Shown: positions 7,872 through 16,297, counted from the first letter of the stretch. The stretch is 64,000 bases of DNA from Pyrinomonadaceae bacterium (GCA_014380365.1 JACMJZ010000004.1:1-64000); one strand, 5' to 3'. The notes: generated by a model from the letters alone, not told the origin. Translations and numbers: made by a program.

Positions 7872-7885
7872 AGCCCAAGGGAGAC

Positions 7886-7993
7886 CGCCAACGCTGGTCT
7901 TCAGCTGCGGCGCGCCATCAGCATTCAAGCTGAAGGAAAGAGACTACTTGGGAAGCATGCTATCGCGCCGTCAGCTGCAAGGCTTTGTTAGAC
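7886..7993 (-). other. attC recombination site D (integron cassette)
   Basis: On the minus strand: R'' GTCTAAC (7993-7987), spacer AAAGCCTTG, L'' CAGCTGACGGCGCG (7977-7964), loop, L' CGCGCCGCAGCTG (7914-7902), R' GTTGGCG (7892-7886). L'' and L' are perfectly complementary except for one extrahelical A in L''. R'' is a perfect RYYYAAC box, and the stop codon of the SMI1 remnant is inside it (GTC TAA C). The start, GTCTAACAAAGCCTTGCAGC, closely resembles attC sites known from soil and Xanthomonas integrons. Confidence 0.85.
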
Positions 7994-8413
7994 CTGCCGT
8001 TTACTTTGACCGAGCTGGTTCTTTATTGCTTCCCGAAGATTAATACCAATTGGTGTGATTGACTCAGAGCTAAGATCACCAAAAGGGACATGCACGAGAG
8101 CAGTTTGGTCGGTTCGAAAGCGGTAATCAAGGGCGATGCTTCTCCCGCTCCATCTGAGTCTATAGCTAATAATCCTGGCAAGTAGCTCGCAATATGAGAG
8201 TCAATATTAAGTTCATTGATTTCTTCGACAGACCAAAGGGCCCAATATGTCTCCCCAATAAATCCTTCTCCGCCGTTCGACCACAGCAACAGCTGAACAT
8301 AATCTTCTGGCAACTTATACCTGATTGATTGACCCGCAACTCCGATCTGCTCGATTGTCGCTTCAGGGTTCTTATTCCAAGTAAACAGGTATTAAGTCTA
8401 GAAACTGACCCAT
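7988..8413 (-). pseudogene. SMI1/KNR4-family gene with two apparent frameshifts (cassette gene)
   Basis: Joining three minus-strand frames gives one coherent SMI1/KNR4 protein. It starts MGQFLDLIPVYLE (ATG at 8413), continues KNPEATIEQI and KLPEDYVQLLLWSNGGEG, then WALWSVEEINEL, and closes LDYRFRTDQTALVHVPFGDL to a TAA at 7988-7990. One extra T around 8373 and one missing base near 8137 break the frame. Family members are soluble immunity or regulatory proteins, often in toxin-immunity settings. The stop lies within the R'' box of attC D, as is common for cassette genes. Either the gene has decayed or the assembly has two indels here. Confidence 0.75.
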
Positions 8414-8636
8414 GCTTGGTTCCCAAGAAAGGCCTCACTAGTCATTCTGCCGCGGATCCGCGACGCAATACCGATTTGGGGGTGTTATCAGGCTGTCATT
8501 GTAAACGGTCTTGAATCGATCCTGCGACTGAAATCCGCATTACAAAGAGTCAAAAGGCAGGCGCGTTCGCGAACGAACGAGGCTGCCCGTCGCCCAAGAC
8601 CGAAGTGCGCAGCCTCTGCATGCAACGAAACCCGCG

Positions 8637-8906
8637 GTGGTCAGTAGCCAAAAGTCTTATCGCCCTGGTGGAAAATCTTCAGTCCGTGGTGGAAAGGTTT
8701 TTCTGCGCGATGGAAGGCTCTGTCTACACAAGGGAAAAGGCTATATCCACGATGGAACAGCCGTCCAGTTGAGTAAAGATGCATTCAAGATCGGAGGAAG
8801 GCGATACCTGGGGTTGGCGTTGGTCAGCTTTGTCACTGACTCTTGCGGGCGTAGTAGCCACCGCGATAGAGCAGCTGGACTTTGTTCTTGCGTAACTCCG
8901 GATTGA
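8637..8906 (+). repeat. Degenerate 21-bp tandem repeat, possibly coding for heptapeptide repeats
   Basis: From 8664 to 8810 seven consecutive 21-bp units share a central GGTGGAAA-like core and keep exact period. In the plus frame opening with GTG at 8637 they translate to heptapeptides: PGGKSSV, RGGKVFL, RDGRLCL, HKGKGYI, HDGTAVQ, LSKDAFK, IGGRRYL. The pattern x-x-G-K-x-x-hydrophobic suggests a small beta-rich repeat protein, but the tail of the ORF overlaps the convergent VWA gene and no ribosome site is evident. It could equally be a non-coding minisatellite. Between 8414 and 8636 I see no gene or signal. Confidence 0.45.
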
Positions 8907-9888
8907 TGACCTCTATCCGAACCTGGCGGTAGGCGCCGTCGCGGTTGGCGTTGGTCGGTGAATACGCAATGAGGTATTGCGACCGGAGCTCGTTGTTGAT
9001 TTGGGAAAAGGCGAGTTCAAGCTCAGCCTTGTTTTGCGGAAAGAAGGCCCGCCCGCCGGTGCGGTCTGAAATCTTTTTCAAGGCACCCGAATCCAGCTTG
9101 CCCTCGGGAAACTCGCGGTCGCGAATGCCGATGGCATAAATCACTACGTCAGACTTGACGGCGAGATCAATTACATCCTGCTTCTTAATCGTGCTACTCG
9201 TGTCGTCGCCATCTGACAACAAAATGATGGCTCGCCTCGTGCCGGCGGGGCCTTTCGACAAGATGTCGTCAATGGCCATCCACATCGCATCCCAAATACC
9301 GGTGTAGCCGCTTGGGTCCACCTCCTTCGGCAACGGATCGTCGCCATTTGCCAGCCGGCGTTGATTTTCCGGCGAGAGTTCGATTCGAACACGCTCAATT
9401 CCCTTCTTTAACTGTTCCTGATCACTGGTCAGCCCCTGCTCAATTTTCGGGTCGCCGGTAAAAGACACGATGGCCGCACGATCTCCATTGGTCTCCCTCG
9501 GCCGAATCACGGAATCGACAAACGCCCGCGCGGCGCTTTTCTCATCTGCGAGCACACCCCGCTGCGATTCGCTTGTATCAACCATTATGGCGAGCGTGAG
9601 CGGGCGATCTGTCTCGCGTTCGAAAAGACTGATGGGTTGCGCGACATTGTTTTCAAAGATGCGAACGTCGCCGGCGGCGAGCGTCGTGATGAAATGTCGA
9701 TCTTTGTCGATTGCAGTGAACAACGTATTGACGAGGTTTGTGTCAACTCGTATGACGTCCGCCTCATCGGTCGGTGTGCTCCGGGAGGCCGGTGGAGGCG
9801 GCGACTGACCATTGGTTATCAAACTTCCGAGCGCCAATAAACCTGCGGCGACGAGCCTGCTGATTTTAGTCCTGTCGAGTGTGAACAT
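8833..9888 (-). CDS. Secreted VWA-domain protein, acidobacterial type
   Basis: 351 residues. A signal peptide at the N-terminus is followed by a Pro-rich linker, a small beta domain (IRVDTNLVNTLFTAIDKDRH, about 45-100) and a von Willebrand A domain. The MIDAS metal site is present as DTSES in LAIMVDTSESQRG, with the TGIWDAMWMA and LSDGDDTSS elements downstream. The C-terminus ends with YSPTN..RDG.YRQVRIEV and GYYARK, the signature of the VWFA-related acidobacterial family (TIGR03436). Such proteins are exported and thought to mediate protein contact, but no partner is known. A paralogue lies at 17186-18115. Confidence 0.88.
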   Translation of the reverse strand: MFTLDRTKISRLVAAGLLALGSLITNGQSPPPPASRSTPTDEADVIRVDTNLVNTLFTAIDKDRHFITTLAAGDVRIFENNVAQPISLFERETDRPLTLAIMVDTSESQRGVLADEKSAARAFVDSVIRPRETNGDRAAIVSFTGDPKIEQGLTSDQEQLKKGIERVRIELSPENQRRLANGDDPLPKEVDPSGYTGIWDAMWMAIDDILSKGPAGTRRAIILLSDGDDTSSTIKKQDVIDLAVKSDVVIYAIGIRDREFPEGKLDSGALKKISDRTGGRAFFPQNKAELELAFSQINNELRSQYLIAYSPTNANRDGAYRQVRIEVINPELRKNKVQLLYRGGYYARKSQ

Positions 9889-9965
9889 TGGTCTAAATTG
9901 TCCTGAGCCTGGGGAGCAGGCTATGGAAGATCAAAAGAGCGTAATCCTTCGTGTGAAACGGAACT

Positions 9966-10904
9966 CTACCTGTTCACAGCGGGGTCAAACTCTATGAGTC
10001 GTCTACGCGGATCAAAAGTGATCTTGAATGGTCGTAGCGCGTCGCGACCCAGTATCACCGGCGCATCACGCTCAACTCCGAAAAGAATGTCGGTGGGCAC
10101 TCCACGTAACTCTAGCTCTCCAATGCTTACCGTCGTCGGAGCGACTCGCCGCGAACTGATGCTTCCTCCGCCAATATCGCGTGTGGACACGGCACCGGAG
10201 CGTGGGTGGTTGCTGCCGATTATCACCGCATCGCGCTCGCTCACAGCAAGTCCAAACCCCGAGCCTGTATCAAGCAGAGCAATTCGGTTATCTCGCAGCC
10301 TCACGAAGGGGCGGTTTCCGTCAGAGCGGCGTACCCATGGAACGATAGCTCCGCCCGGAGGTGGTTGGCGGCCTTGCAGGTTTCCTTGGAATACCTGAAT
10401 CAGCTCATTGGGAATGTCTATTGAGTAACCGTATGGCGCGAAAGCCTCGGTCGGATCAAGAATCCCATCGAGAGCGGGCGGCAGCGAAACAATCAAGGCC
10501 GTCTGTTTCGACGACGGCAGCACGTTGTTCCTGTCCCCGAGGGCAATCTGATTAATAACTGCCGCGCGGTTGGTGGAGGTTCTCCCGCCAGTTAAGCCGC
10601 CGACGATGGTTGTCGGCGTAGTGTTCACTGCCAGCCGTGCTTCGTGCGCAACGCGCTCGGCAATAAGATTCGATCCTGCGCCCGTGTCAATCGCAAAGAT
10701 GTAAGGGCCGCTGCCGTTGATCCATGTCTTCACCAAGAGCCCGCGACCATTCTCCACACGAAACCGAGCCGGCTGAGGCGACACTACTCCAGCCCGCACC
10801 TGGCTGGGGTTCCCTTGCGCAAACGTGGGGGCAGCTCCCGTGCTGAGAACTGCCCCCATCATTATTGCCAAAGCGCTGAATGCGATGGAGAGTTTTCCTC
10901 CCAT
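9966..10904 (-). CDS. Secreted retropepsin-like aspartyl protease with two DTG motifs
   Basis: About 312 residues from the ATG at 10904, preferred over an upstream GTG because GGGGAG lies 8 bases before it. A signal peptide ends near TFAQG. The first catalytic-type motif is in YIFAIDTGAGSNLIAE, followed by a GGLTGG flap-like region. The second is in RIALLDTGSGFGLAVS. Retropepsins usually carry one DTG and act as dimers; two in one chain suggest a pepsin-like single-chain enzyme with both halves supplying an aspartate. The C-terminal FGVERDAPVILGRDALRPF resembles the terminal ILG.D.L motif of clan AA proteases. It lies 22 bp downstream of the glycine-zipper gene and is probably co-transcribed with it. 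Confidence 0.8.
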   Translation of the reverse strand: MGGKLSIAFSALAIMMGAVLSTGAAPTFAQGNPSQVRAGVVSPQPARFRVENGRGLLVKTWINGSGPYIFAIDTGAGSNLIAERVAHEARLAVNTTPTTIVGGLTGGRTSTNRAAVINQIALGDRNNVLPSSKQTALIVSLPPALDGILDPTEAFAPYGYSIDIPNELIQVFQGNLQGRQPPPGGAIVPWVRRSDGNRPFVRLRDNRIALLDTGSGFGLAVSERDAVIIGSNHPRSGAVSTRDIGGGSISSRRVAPTTVSIGELELRGVPTDILFGVERDAPVILGRDALRPFKITFDPRRRLIEFDPAVNR

Positions 10905-10926
10905 GCGTTGCACTCCCCTGGACTAG

Positions 10927-11526
10927 TTAGTAGCGCTTGTTCCGATTACGTAGCTTGTAGGTGTACAAGGCCGAACCGCCGGCGCCACTCAGTGCACCAA
11001 TCGCCGCGCCCTTCTTGCCGCCAATCAAACCACCGATGACCGCGCCGCCACCGGTACCCATTGCCACAGTCAGCTTATCCCGATGTTTTTGCCAGAAACT
11101 GCGGCCTCTTGGCTGTTGCTGGTAGTCGTAATAGACCCTGCGCGAGCTCGAATTACGCGCGCTGCGGCCGGTGTTTCGATAAACGACGCGCTGTGTACCA
11201 GCGACCGCCGGAGCCAGCCGACTCGCAGAAGCACCGCCCTGGCATGCGGCAAATCCCTCCGCGAAACCAGTCTTGAAAGCACCCTGCTCTGATGCGGTGT
11301 CGAACTGTGCGGGAATGAACTGATCTTTATCAGCTTGACTCGCCTGATACTGTGCGTCGCGTGCATCGACGTTTCGCGTGGCGGCCACGTTTCTCGCATT
11401 GTCCAAAGTGGCAGTCTGAGTTTCAGCGCTGGTCGCGGAATTCCGGGACATTACAAATGCACCGACGGAGCCGCCAATCAGGGCAGCAACCAAAGCTACC
11501 GGAAGTAGTCTGTTTGTCATAATCAT
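10927..11526 (-). CDS. Glycine-zipper (YMGG-like) envelope protein
   Basis: About 199 residues from the ATG at 11526, chosen because AAGGAG precedes it with normal spacing. The N-terminal helix ALVAALIGGSVGAFVM may be a signal anchor. A middle region is Gln/Ala/Ser-rich. The C-terminal block GGGAVIGGLIGGKKGAAIGA is a glycine zipper of the YMGG kind found in outer-membrane or pore-forming lipoprotein-like proteins. It ends in a basic RNRNKRY tail. Its position just upstream of the protease suggests a joint envelope role, but that is inference. Confidence 0.75.
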   Translation of the reverse strand: MIMTNRLLPVALVAALIGGSVGAFVMSRNSATSAETQTATLDNARNVAATRNVDARDAQYQASQADKDQFIPAQFDTASEQGAFKTGFAEGFAACQGGASASRLAPAVAGTQRVVYRNTGRSARNSSSRRVYYDYQQQPRGRSFWQKHRDKLTVAMGTGGGAVIGGLIGGKKGAAIGALSGAGGSALYTYKLRNRNKRY

Positions 11527-11811
11527 CGTTTCAATCTCCTTCGCGTTAATGAATAGTCGCCTTAGCACTCGTTACTTCAGCAATGACTGTTCCTTTGGAG
11601 TAACAACCGTCTAGTCCTAACCCCGATTGACGACGATCTAGCGAAACTCTCGTTGTTCTGTTAACCCATTGCGCAATTACAAGCCCACTGCAACTAAAAG
11701 CCAACGAGCGTCCGGCGGTATGATTGAGATCTTACCCTATATGGAGCCGTCCCTTATGCGATATCCGACGCTATGCGACTTCCACGACGCGACAAACGCC
11801 TTGGAGCCTTC

Positions 11812-11844
11812 GAGAAAAAGAAAAAGCCAGGGACTGCCCTGGCT
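11812..11844 (-). terminator. Rho-independent terminator of the S41 gene
   Basis: A perfect 8-bp stem, AGCCAGGG (11825-11832) and CCCTGGCT (11837-11844), with loop ACTG. Read on the minus strand it is followed by TTTTTCTTTTTCTC. It lies 26 bp beyond the S41 stop codon. Confidence 0.88.
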
Positions 11845-11869
11845 TCTTCTCCGCAAGTTTGCTTTCGAC

Positions 11870-13174
11870 TCACGCTGCTTTTTGTAGCTGCATGGGTTTG
11901 GGTTCCCGGAGCAGCTCGAGGGCTTTCTTCAACTGAATGTCCTCAACAGCAGGCTTGGCAGGCGCGGCCTCTGGCACAACCTCAGGTTTGTCGTTTGGTT
12001 GACCCGGCTTGGCAACAGGATCCGTGTCGTTGCCAGTGAGTTCTTCGGGGTCAATGGCATCGGCGAGTTCAGGTCGTTTTACTTCGACCGAAGGCATCAC
12101 TCCTGAACGAGCACGATCTTCACCCAGGAAAGGTTTGCCGCTGGCCGACGCCCACTTGACGGTGGTTAAGAGCAAACCATCACCACCGCGCAAGGTGTAA
12201 AGCTGCTGCTCGGCGCCTGCGCCAAAGCTCTTCTCTCCCACAACTTGGCCGCGATTGCGTTCCATGAAAGCTGACGCGACTACTTCGGCCGCTCCCGCAG
12301 TCCCCGCATCGATCAAGGCAGCCACCGGTCCGGAAAAAATCGCAAGCTTAGGATCCGCCGAAAATGTTTTCAGGATCTTCCCTTCACGCCCGGAGGTCTC
12401 TGCCAACAGTCCATCCTTGATAAAAAGATTGGCCACGGCCACCGCCTCATTAATCGACCCGCCGGCAGTACCGCGCAAGTCAACCACCATTTTTTGCGCC
12501 CCTTGCTTGATCAACTCCTGAACGCGCGAGCGCACATCCGCGGCGTCTCCCTCTGCGAAACTGTTAATCCGGAGAATTCCGATGCGTCCCGCTTCCACTC
12601 TGGCTTCCGCGGCAGCGGCTCGTACAGTATTTCGTTTCACCGTCAACGTCAGCGGACGGGCGTTAGCACGAAGAATGCGCAACTTCACTTCGGAGCCGGC
12701 GGCGCCGTTCAGCAGTTGCTTGGCATCGTAAAGCGAGATATCGCGCGTGGCCTTCCCGTCGATGTACTCAATAATGTCCCCGGCACGCACGCCGGCGAGA
12801 TCCGCGGGAGAGCCTTTCATGGGCGCGATGACGTACAGATAGGACGCAACCTGGGAAAGCTCAGCTCCGATTCCCACCTGATCGCTTTTTCCATTTCCAT
12901 TAAACTCACGCACCTGCTCCGGCGTCAGATAAGTGGAATACGGGTCCAGCCCGTAGGCCAGGCCACGCAAGGCCCCGGCACGAACTTTATCCATGTTCGG
13001 CTCATCTACGTAATCATTCTGAATGTGTTGGAGTACGCTCTCAAAAATGCGGAGTTGGGCATTTGGATCATTTGCGGGTTGCTGGGCGCGGGTAGAAATC
13101 CATCCACCCACAACCGTATAAATTGCCAGGGCGGCTGACATTAAGATCGTGATAAATTTTGTGCGAAACGACAT
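11870..13174 (-). CDS. Exported S41 (C-terminal processing) peptidase homologue, catalytic residues missing
   Basis: 434 residues: signal peptide (1-30), an S41 N-terminal helical region with DPYSTYLTPEQ, a PDZ domain (about 95-180, containing GSPADLAGVRAGD), an S41 core with VVDLRGTAGGSINEAV, and a Pro-rich tail. In active tail-specific proteases the nucleophile sits in a SASASE motif, with a lysine in TFGKG exactly 25 residues later. Here these positions read TAGAAE (Gly294) and SFGAG (Ala319): the spacing is kept but both the Ser and the Lys are gone. The protein should be unable to cleave and may bind protein C-termini through its PDZ domain or regulate an active paralogue. AGAGGT supports the start; a clear terminator follows. 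Confidence 0.88.
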   Translation of the reverse strand: MSFRTKFITILMSAALAIYTVVGGWISTRAQQPANDPNAQLRIFESVLQHIQNDYVDEPNMDKVRAGALRGLAYGLDPYSTYLTPEQVREFNGNGKSDQVGIGAELSQVASYLYVIAPMKGSPADLAGVRAGDIIEYIDGKATRDISLYDAKQLLNGAAGSEVKLRILRANARPLTLTVKRNTVRAAAAEARVEAGRIGILRINSFAEGDAADVRSRVQELIKQGAQKMVVDLRGTAGGSINEAVAVANLFIKDGLLAETSGREGKILKTFSADPKLAIFSGPVAALIDAGTAGAAEVVASAFMERNRGQVVGEKSFGAGAEQQLYTLRGGDGLLLTTVKWASASGKPFLGEDRARSGVMPSVEVKRPELADAIDPEELTGNDTDPVAKPGQPNDKPEVVPEAAPAKPAVEDIQLKKALELLREPKPMQLQKAA

Positions 13175-13347
13175 TGATTACCTCTTATGTAAAACGCTTG
13201 CTTGTGACTCGATAGCTGAACGCCCGGATGCGCTTTTCTGAAGTCAGTCGTATCATACAGGCGGTCAATAAACGGTGCAACTTAACTATTTCGCATATTT
13301 GCTGAGTAATTCGACTCGAGACCAACACCGGAATATCGTCGCCATCC

Positions 13348-13815
13348 ATGGACTTGACTAACGCACCAATTGTGATTCAGCCTCCAGTTGTCGCTCTTGA
13401 TCTCGGCAAAAAGCGAGTGGGCGTAGCAATCTCCGACAAGCTATTGATCTCTATCACCCGGCTCCGTGCTCTTACGCGAACCAATTGGAAGCAACTGCTA
13501 ACTGACGTTGATGACCTGGTTCGGCACTATGACGCGCAAACCGTAGTAATTGGTTTACCGCTGCAGATGAATGGTTCGGACGGGGATGCCGCGCTGGAAG
13601 CCCGCAAGGTAGCCTTAAAGTTCGCGCGCTCGTTGAATGTTCCGGTTTATTTGCAGGATGAGCGCCTGAGTTCGGTGGAGGCTGAACAAAATCTGCGGCT
13701 GCAGGGTTACAAACGCGAGCAGGTTTCGGCACATGTCGACAGCGAGGCTGCCGCTGTGATTTTGGGAGACTTCCTTGGGTCGGATCAAGACAGAACACTT
13801 GTTAGCCGCACTTAA
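13348..13815 (+). CDS. ruvX: RuvX/YqgF-family Holliday-junction resolvase-like nuclease
   Basis: 155 residues with an RNase H-like fold: the first acidic motif in VVALDLGKKRVGVAISD, the central VVIGLPLQMNGSDGDAA, and the C-terminal QDERLSSVEAE and DSEAAAVIL segments. YqgF proteins process 16S rRNA 3' ends in Escherichia coli and resolve junctions in Mycobacterium; which applies here is unknown. It lies 32 bp upstream of mltG on the same strand, a pairing seen in many bacteria. The first 12 residues before the conserved core are variable, and no strong ribosome site precedes the ATG. Confidence 0.9.
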   Translation: MDLTNAPIVIQPPVVALDLGKKRVGVAISDKLLISITRLRALTRTNWKQLLTDVDDLVRHYDAQTVVIGLPLQMNGSDGDAALEARKVALKFARSLNVPVYLQDERLSSVEAEQNLRLQGYKREQVSAHVDSEAAAVILGDFLGSDQDRTLVSRT

Positions 13816-13847
13816 GATTATTCTTTAACAAATCCCTAAACCCTAAC

Positions 13848-14903
13848 ATGATGAAACGGATTCTAGTTGTCATTGCTTTTTTGATCCTTATTGCCGTTGC
13901 CGGCACCACGATTTGGGCCTATCGCGATCTTCACAAGCCGATCCGCCATGCAAAGCGCGGACAGTACATTGAAATTCCGCGGGGGTCTTCCCCTGCCGCA
14001 GTCATCAACAAACTACATGATGAAGGGATCATCCAACATAAGTGGCCGCTCGCCGTTTATCTCAAATTGTCTTCAGGCGGCGCCCAACTCAAGGCGGGCG
14101 AGTATGATTTTACTTCTCCAATTACCCCGCTTGGTGTTTTCGCTAGACTTCGGGAAGGCGAGCAGCGTCTGCTGCGGTTGACCATAGTCGAGGGTTGGAC
14201 GCGATGGGATATCGCGAGCGCGATGGCCAAGATCCCTGAACTCCACCTGAAAGACGCGACCTCGGCGCTTCCGCTAATGGATAACGTGTCACTCATCAGC
14301 GATCTGGATCCAACTGCCACGAACCTGGAAGGATATCTCTTTCCTGACACCTATGAATTTCCCCGCGACGCAAAAGCCTCCGATGTAATTGGATACATGG
14401 TTAAGCGTTTTCGTAAGGAGTGGAAGCCGGACTGGACGGCGCGAGCTGCAGCGCTTGGCTTGTCTCCACGCGAAGTGGTGACGGTGGCTGCGCTGATTGA
14501 AACAGAAGCGAAACTCAGCGCTGAGCGGCCGGTAATTGCGTCCGTGATTTACAACCGGCTCAAAAAAGAGATGGCCCTGGCTATCGATTCTAGCGTTATC
14601 TACGCATCCAAGTTGGCAGGAAAATGGCGCAACGATGGAAAAGTTTATAAAAGCGATGTAGATCGCAGGTCGCCCTATAACACGCGGCTTAACTCAGGCT
14701 TGCCACCTGGCCCCATCGCTTCGCCGGGTAAGAGCTCGCTGGAGGCCGCAATCAATCCAGCGGCAACTGATTACCTTTATTACGTGCGCGAACCATCGCA
14801 CAATGATGGCATGCACAACTTCTATAATAACGAAACTGATTTCGGCAATGGTGTGAGGGCCTTGCGACTGTGGGAACAGCAAAGAGACGCGGCGGCGAAA
14901 TAG
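13848..14903 (+). CDS. mltG: Endolytic murein transglycosylase MltG
   Basis: 351 residues: one N-terminal membrane helix (about 5-25), a LysM-like region (YIEIPRGSSPAAVINKLHDEG) and a YceG catalytic domain. The catalytic region includes LEGYLFPDTYEF, then AALIETEAKLSAERPVIASV with the conserved glutamate, VIYNRL and SPYNTRLNSGLPPGPI-type elements (here RSPYNTRLNSGLPPGPIASP). MltG cleaves nascent glycan strands in the periplasm and is thought to set glycan length. It is the second gene after ruvX. Confidence 0.93.
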   Translation: MMKRILVVIAFLILIAVAGTTIWAYRDLHKPIRHAKRGQYIEIPRGSSPAAVINKLHDEGIIQHKWPLAVYLKLSSGGAQLKAGEYDFTSPITPLGVFARLREGEQRLLRLTIVEGWTRWDIASAMAKIPELHLKDATSALPLMDNVSLISDLDPTATNLEGYLFPDTYEFPRDAKASDVIGYMVKRFRKEWKPDWTARAAALGLSPREVVTVAALIETEAKLSAERPVIASVIYNRLKKEMALAIDSSVIYASKLAGKWRNDGKVYKSDVDRRSPYNTRLNSGLPPGPIASPGKSSLEAAINPAATDYLYYVREPSHNDGMHNFYNNETDFGNGVRALRLWEQQRDAAAK

Positions 14904-14998
14904 TTATCGTCCTTCTTCCTTGAAAATGACGTCTCCTTCATCTATTCTCCCAGTTAGTCTTCCCCTCGCGGTGTAGTCTTCTGCAAGAGGTGCTTCTT

Positions 14999-15625
14999 AT
15001 GATCAAGTTAACAAGTGCGTTGCTCATTATCGGCCTGAGTTCTCTTACCGCTTTCGCACAGGGTAAAGGTGTCGACAAAACGAGCGAGCGCGTACGCGAC
15101 AGCGGCACGGCGGGAAGTAACGGTATTAGGACCGGAACTGGCACTGGCAGAGGCATCGACTTCGGGGCGGGAAAAACTGTAGTGCCACCGCCGCTTCCAA
15201 ACCCTTATCGCATCACCGCGCGTCGTGACGTTATCCTCAAGGCAGTAGCCGACGTCATGCGAGATCGAAAGCTCATCGTCGATGAAGCCGCGTCCAGGCC
15301 AGCGGAAGGTATCGTCGTAAGCCTGCCTTACACCTTCATCAAAGGCGCAGTGGTTTCTCAGGCTGAGCTGGGACACTATGCGAGCATAACCAGTTCGAGA
15401 GATCGTGGATGGACGCGGGGACGCTATACCTTAACCGTTGAGGTACAATCCATCGATGGTAACAGCGCTAACGTCTCAGTGAATGCAAGGATCGAAGGCC
15501 GAACCGATGGTGCGACCGGGGCAGAGTGGCTTACGCTGCCTACGCTCGGCGTGGCAGAAGAAGAATTCCTTTCGGCATTGATTACCAACCTTACCGGTGC
15601 TCCCCCGCCGGGTCGCATCGAATAG
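14999..15625 (+). CDS. Secreted protein of unknown function
   Basis: About 208 residues from the ATG at 14999, with AAGAGG upstream. A signal peptide (ALLIIGLSSLTAFAQ) precedes a Gly/Thr-rich linker and a compact alpha+beta domain. That domain has LKAVADVMRDRKLIVDEAAS and a strand-rich second half (RYTLTVEVQSIDGNSANVSV). The arrangement resembles small bacterial lipoprotein-like domains that pack helices on a sheet, but no family is recognised. It follows mltG by 95 bp and could be co-transcribed. Confidence 0.65.
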   Translation: MIKLTSALLIIGLSSLTAFAQGKGVDKTSERVRDSGTAGSNGIRTGTGTGRGIDFGAGKTVVPPPLPNPYRITARRDVILKAVADVMRDRKLIVDEAASRPAEGIVVSLPYTFIKGAVVSQAELGHYASITSSRDRGWTRGRYTLTVEVQSIDGNSANVSVNARIEGRTDGATGAEWLTLPTLGVAEEEFLSALITNLTGAPPPGRIE

Positions 15626-15682
15626 CGCCAAACCAACGCAGACTTAAAGTGATACCTCAATAGAATCGACACCTAGTTTTCA

Positions 15683-16297
15683 ATGTTAATTGATTCCAAT
15701 TCAGAAGAAGTGTTTACGGAGTCGAAGCGCTCGCCTGCGATTAAGATCCTGGGAGCGGTACTGGCGCTGGCAGTCACTGCTCTGGTGTTCATTGGTTACA
15801 CATACCTGCGGAATAAACACGCCCAGGACGTTGCGGCCATAACGGCTTCCCAAACTGTTGCTGCTGAACCCAAAGGTCCGCCTCAGGCGTTGATCACAGT
15901 CGACGACGCCCTGCTGCAAGGGGGTAAGACGATTCTGGGAGGGACAGTTAAGAACACTTCCACCGAAAAATTAGGGCCGCTAACCATTGAACTGGAGTTG
16001 AGACGTCGCAAAGATGGAGGCGTCGATAAGAAATCGGTAACGCTTGAGCCCTCGGAGATTGAGCCCCAGCAAGAGGCTCGGTATTCAGTCGAGCTGAGGG
16101 CGCAGGAATACGGTTCGGCGCGAGTTGTCGCACTCAGAGCCGAGGGTGTTTCATTGCCATTACCATACTCGACTGCGCAGGGACGCAAGAGGCCTCTTGA
16201 GCGACCAGAATCGAAGACGATCACTGTTGGCAAGCGCCCAGGCGCAAAAGAGGGAGAGTTTCTCAACTCGGCCGACAACCCGGCTCGGATTCCGTAG
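15683..16297 (+). CDS. Single-pass membrane protein with an extracytoplasmic beta domain
   Basis: 204 residues. A cytoplasmic 20-residue start is followed by one membrane helix (ILGAVLALAVTALVFIGYTY, about 22-41). The outer part contains GGTVKNTSTEKLGPLTIELE, a pattern recalling FxLYD/DUF3426-type immunoglobulin-like domains, and an unstructured basic tail. No enzymatic motif is seen. The gene lies 57 bp after the preceding secreted protein on the same strand. Confidence 0.6.
   Translation: MLIDSNSEEVFTESKRSPAIKILGAVLALAVTALVFIGYTYLRNKHAQDVAAITASQTVAAEPKGPPQALITVDDALLQGGKTILGGTVKNTSTEKLGPLTIELELRRRKDGGVDKKSVTLEPSEIEPQQEARYSVELRAQEYGSARVVALRAEGVSLPLPYSTAQGRKRPLERPESKTITVGKRPGAKEGEFLNSADNPARIP

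Noticed and set aside
7116-7928. Long minus-strand and alternative-frame ORFs in the GC-rich cassette
   Set aside because: High GC content opens several frames at once; only the plus-strand frame has a signal anchor and a ribosome site.
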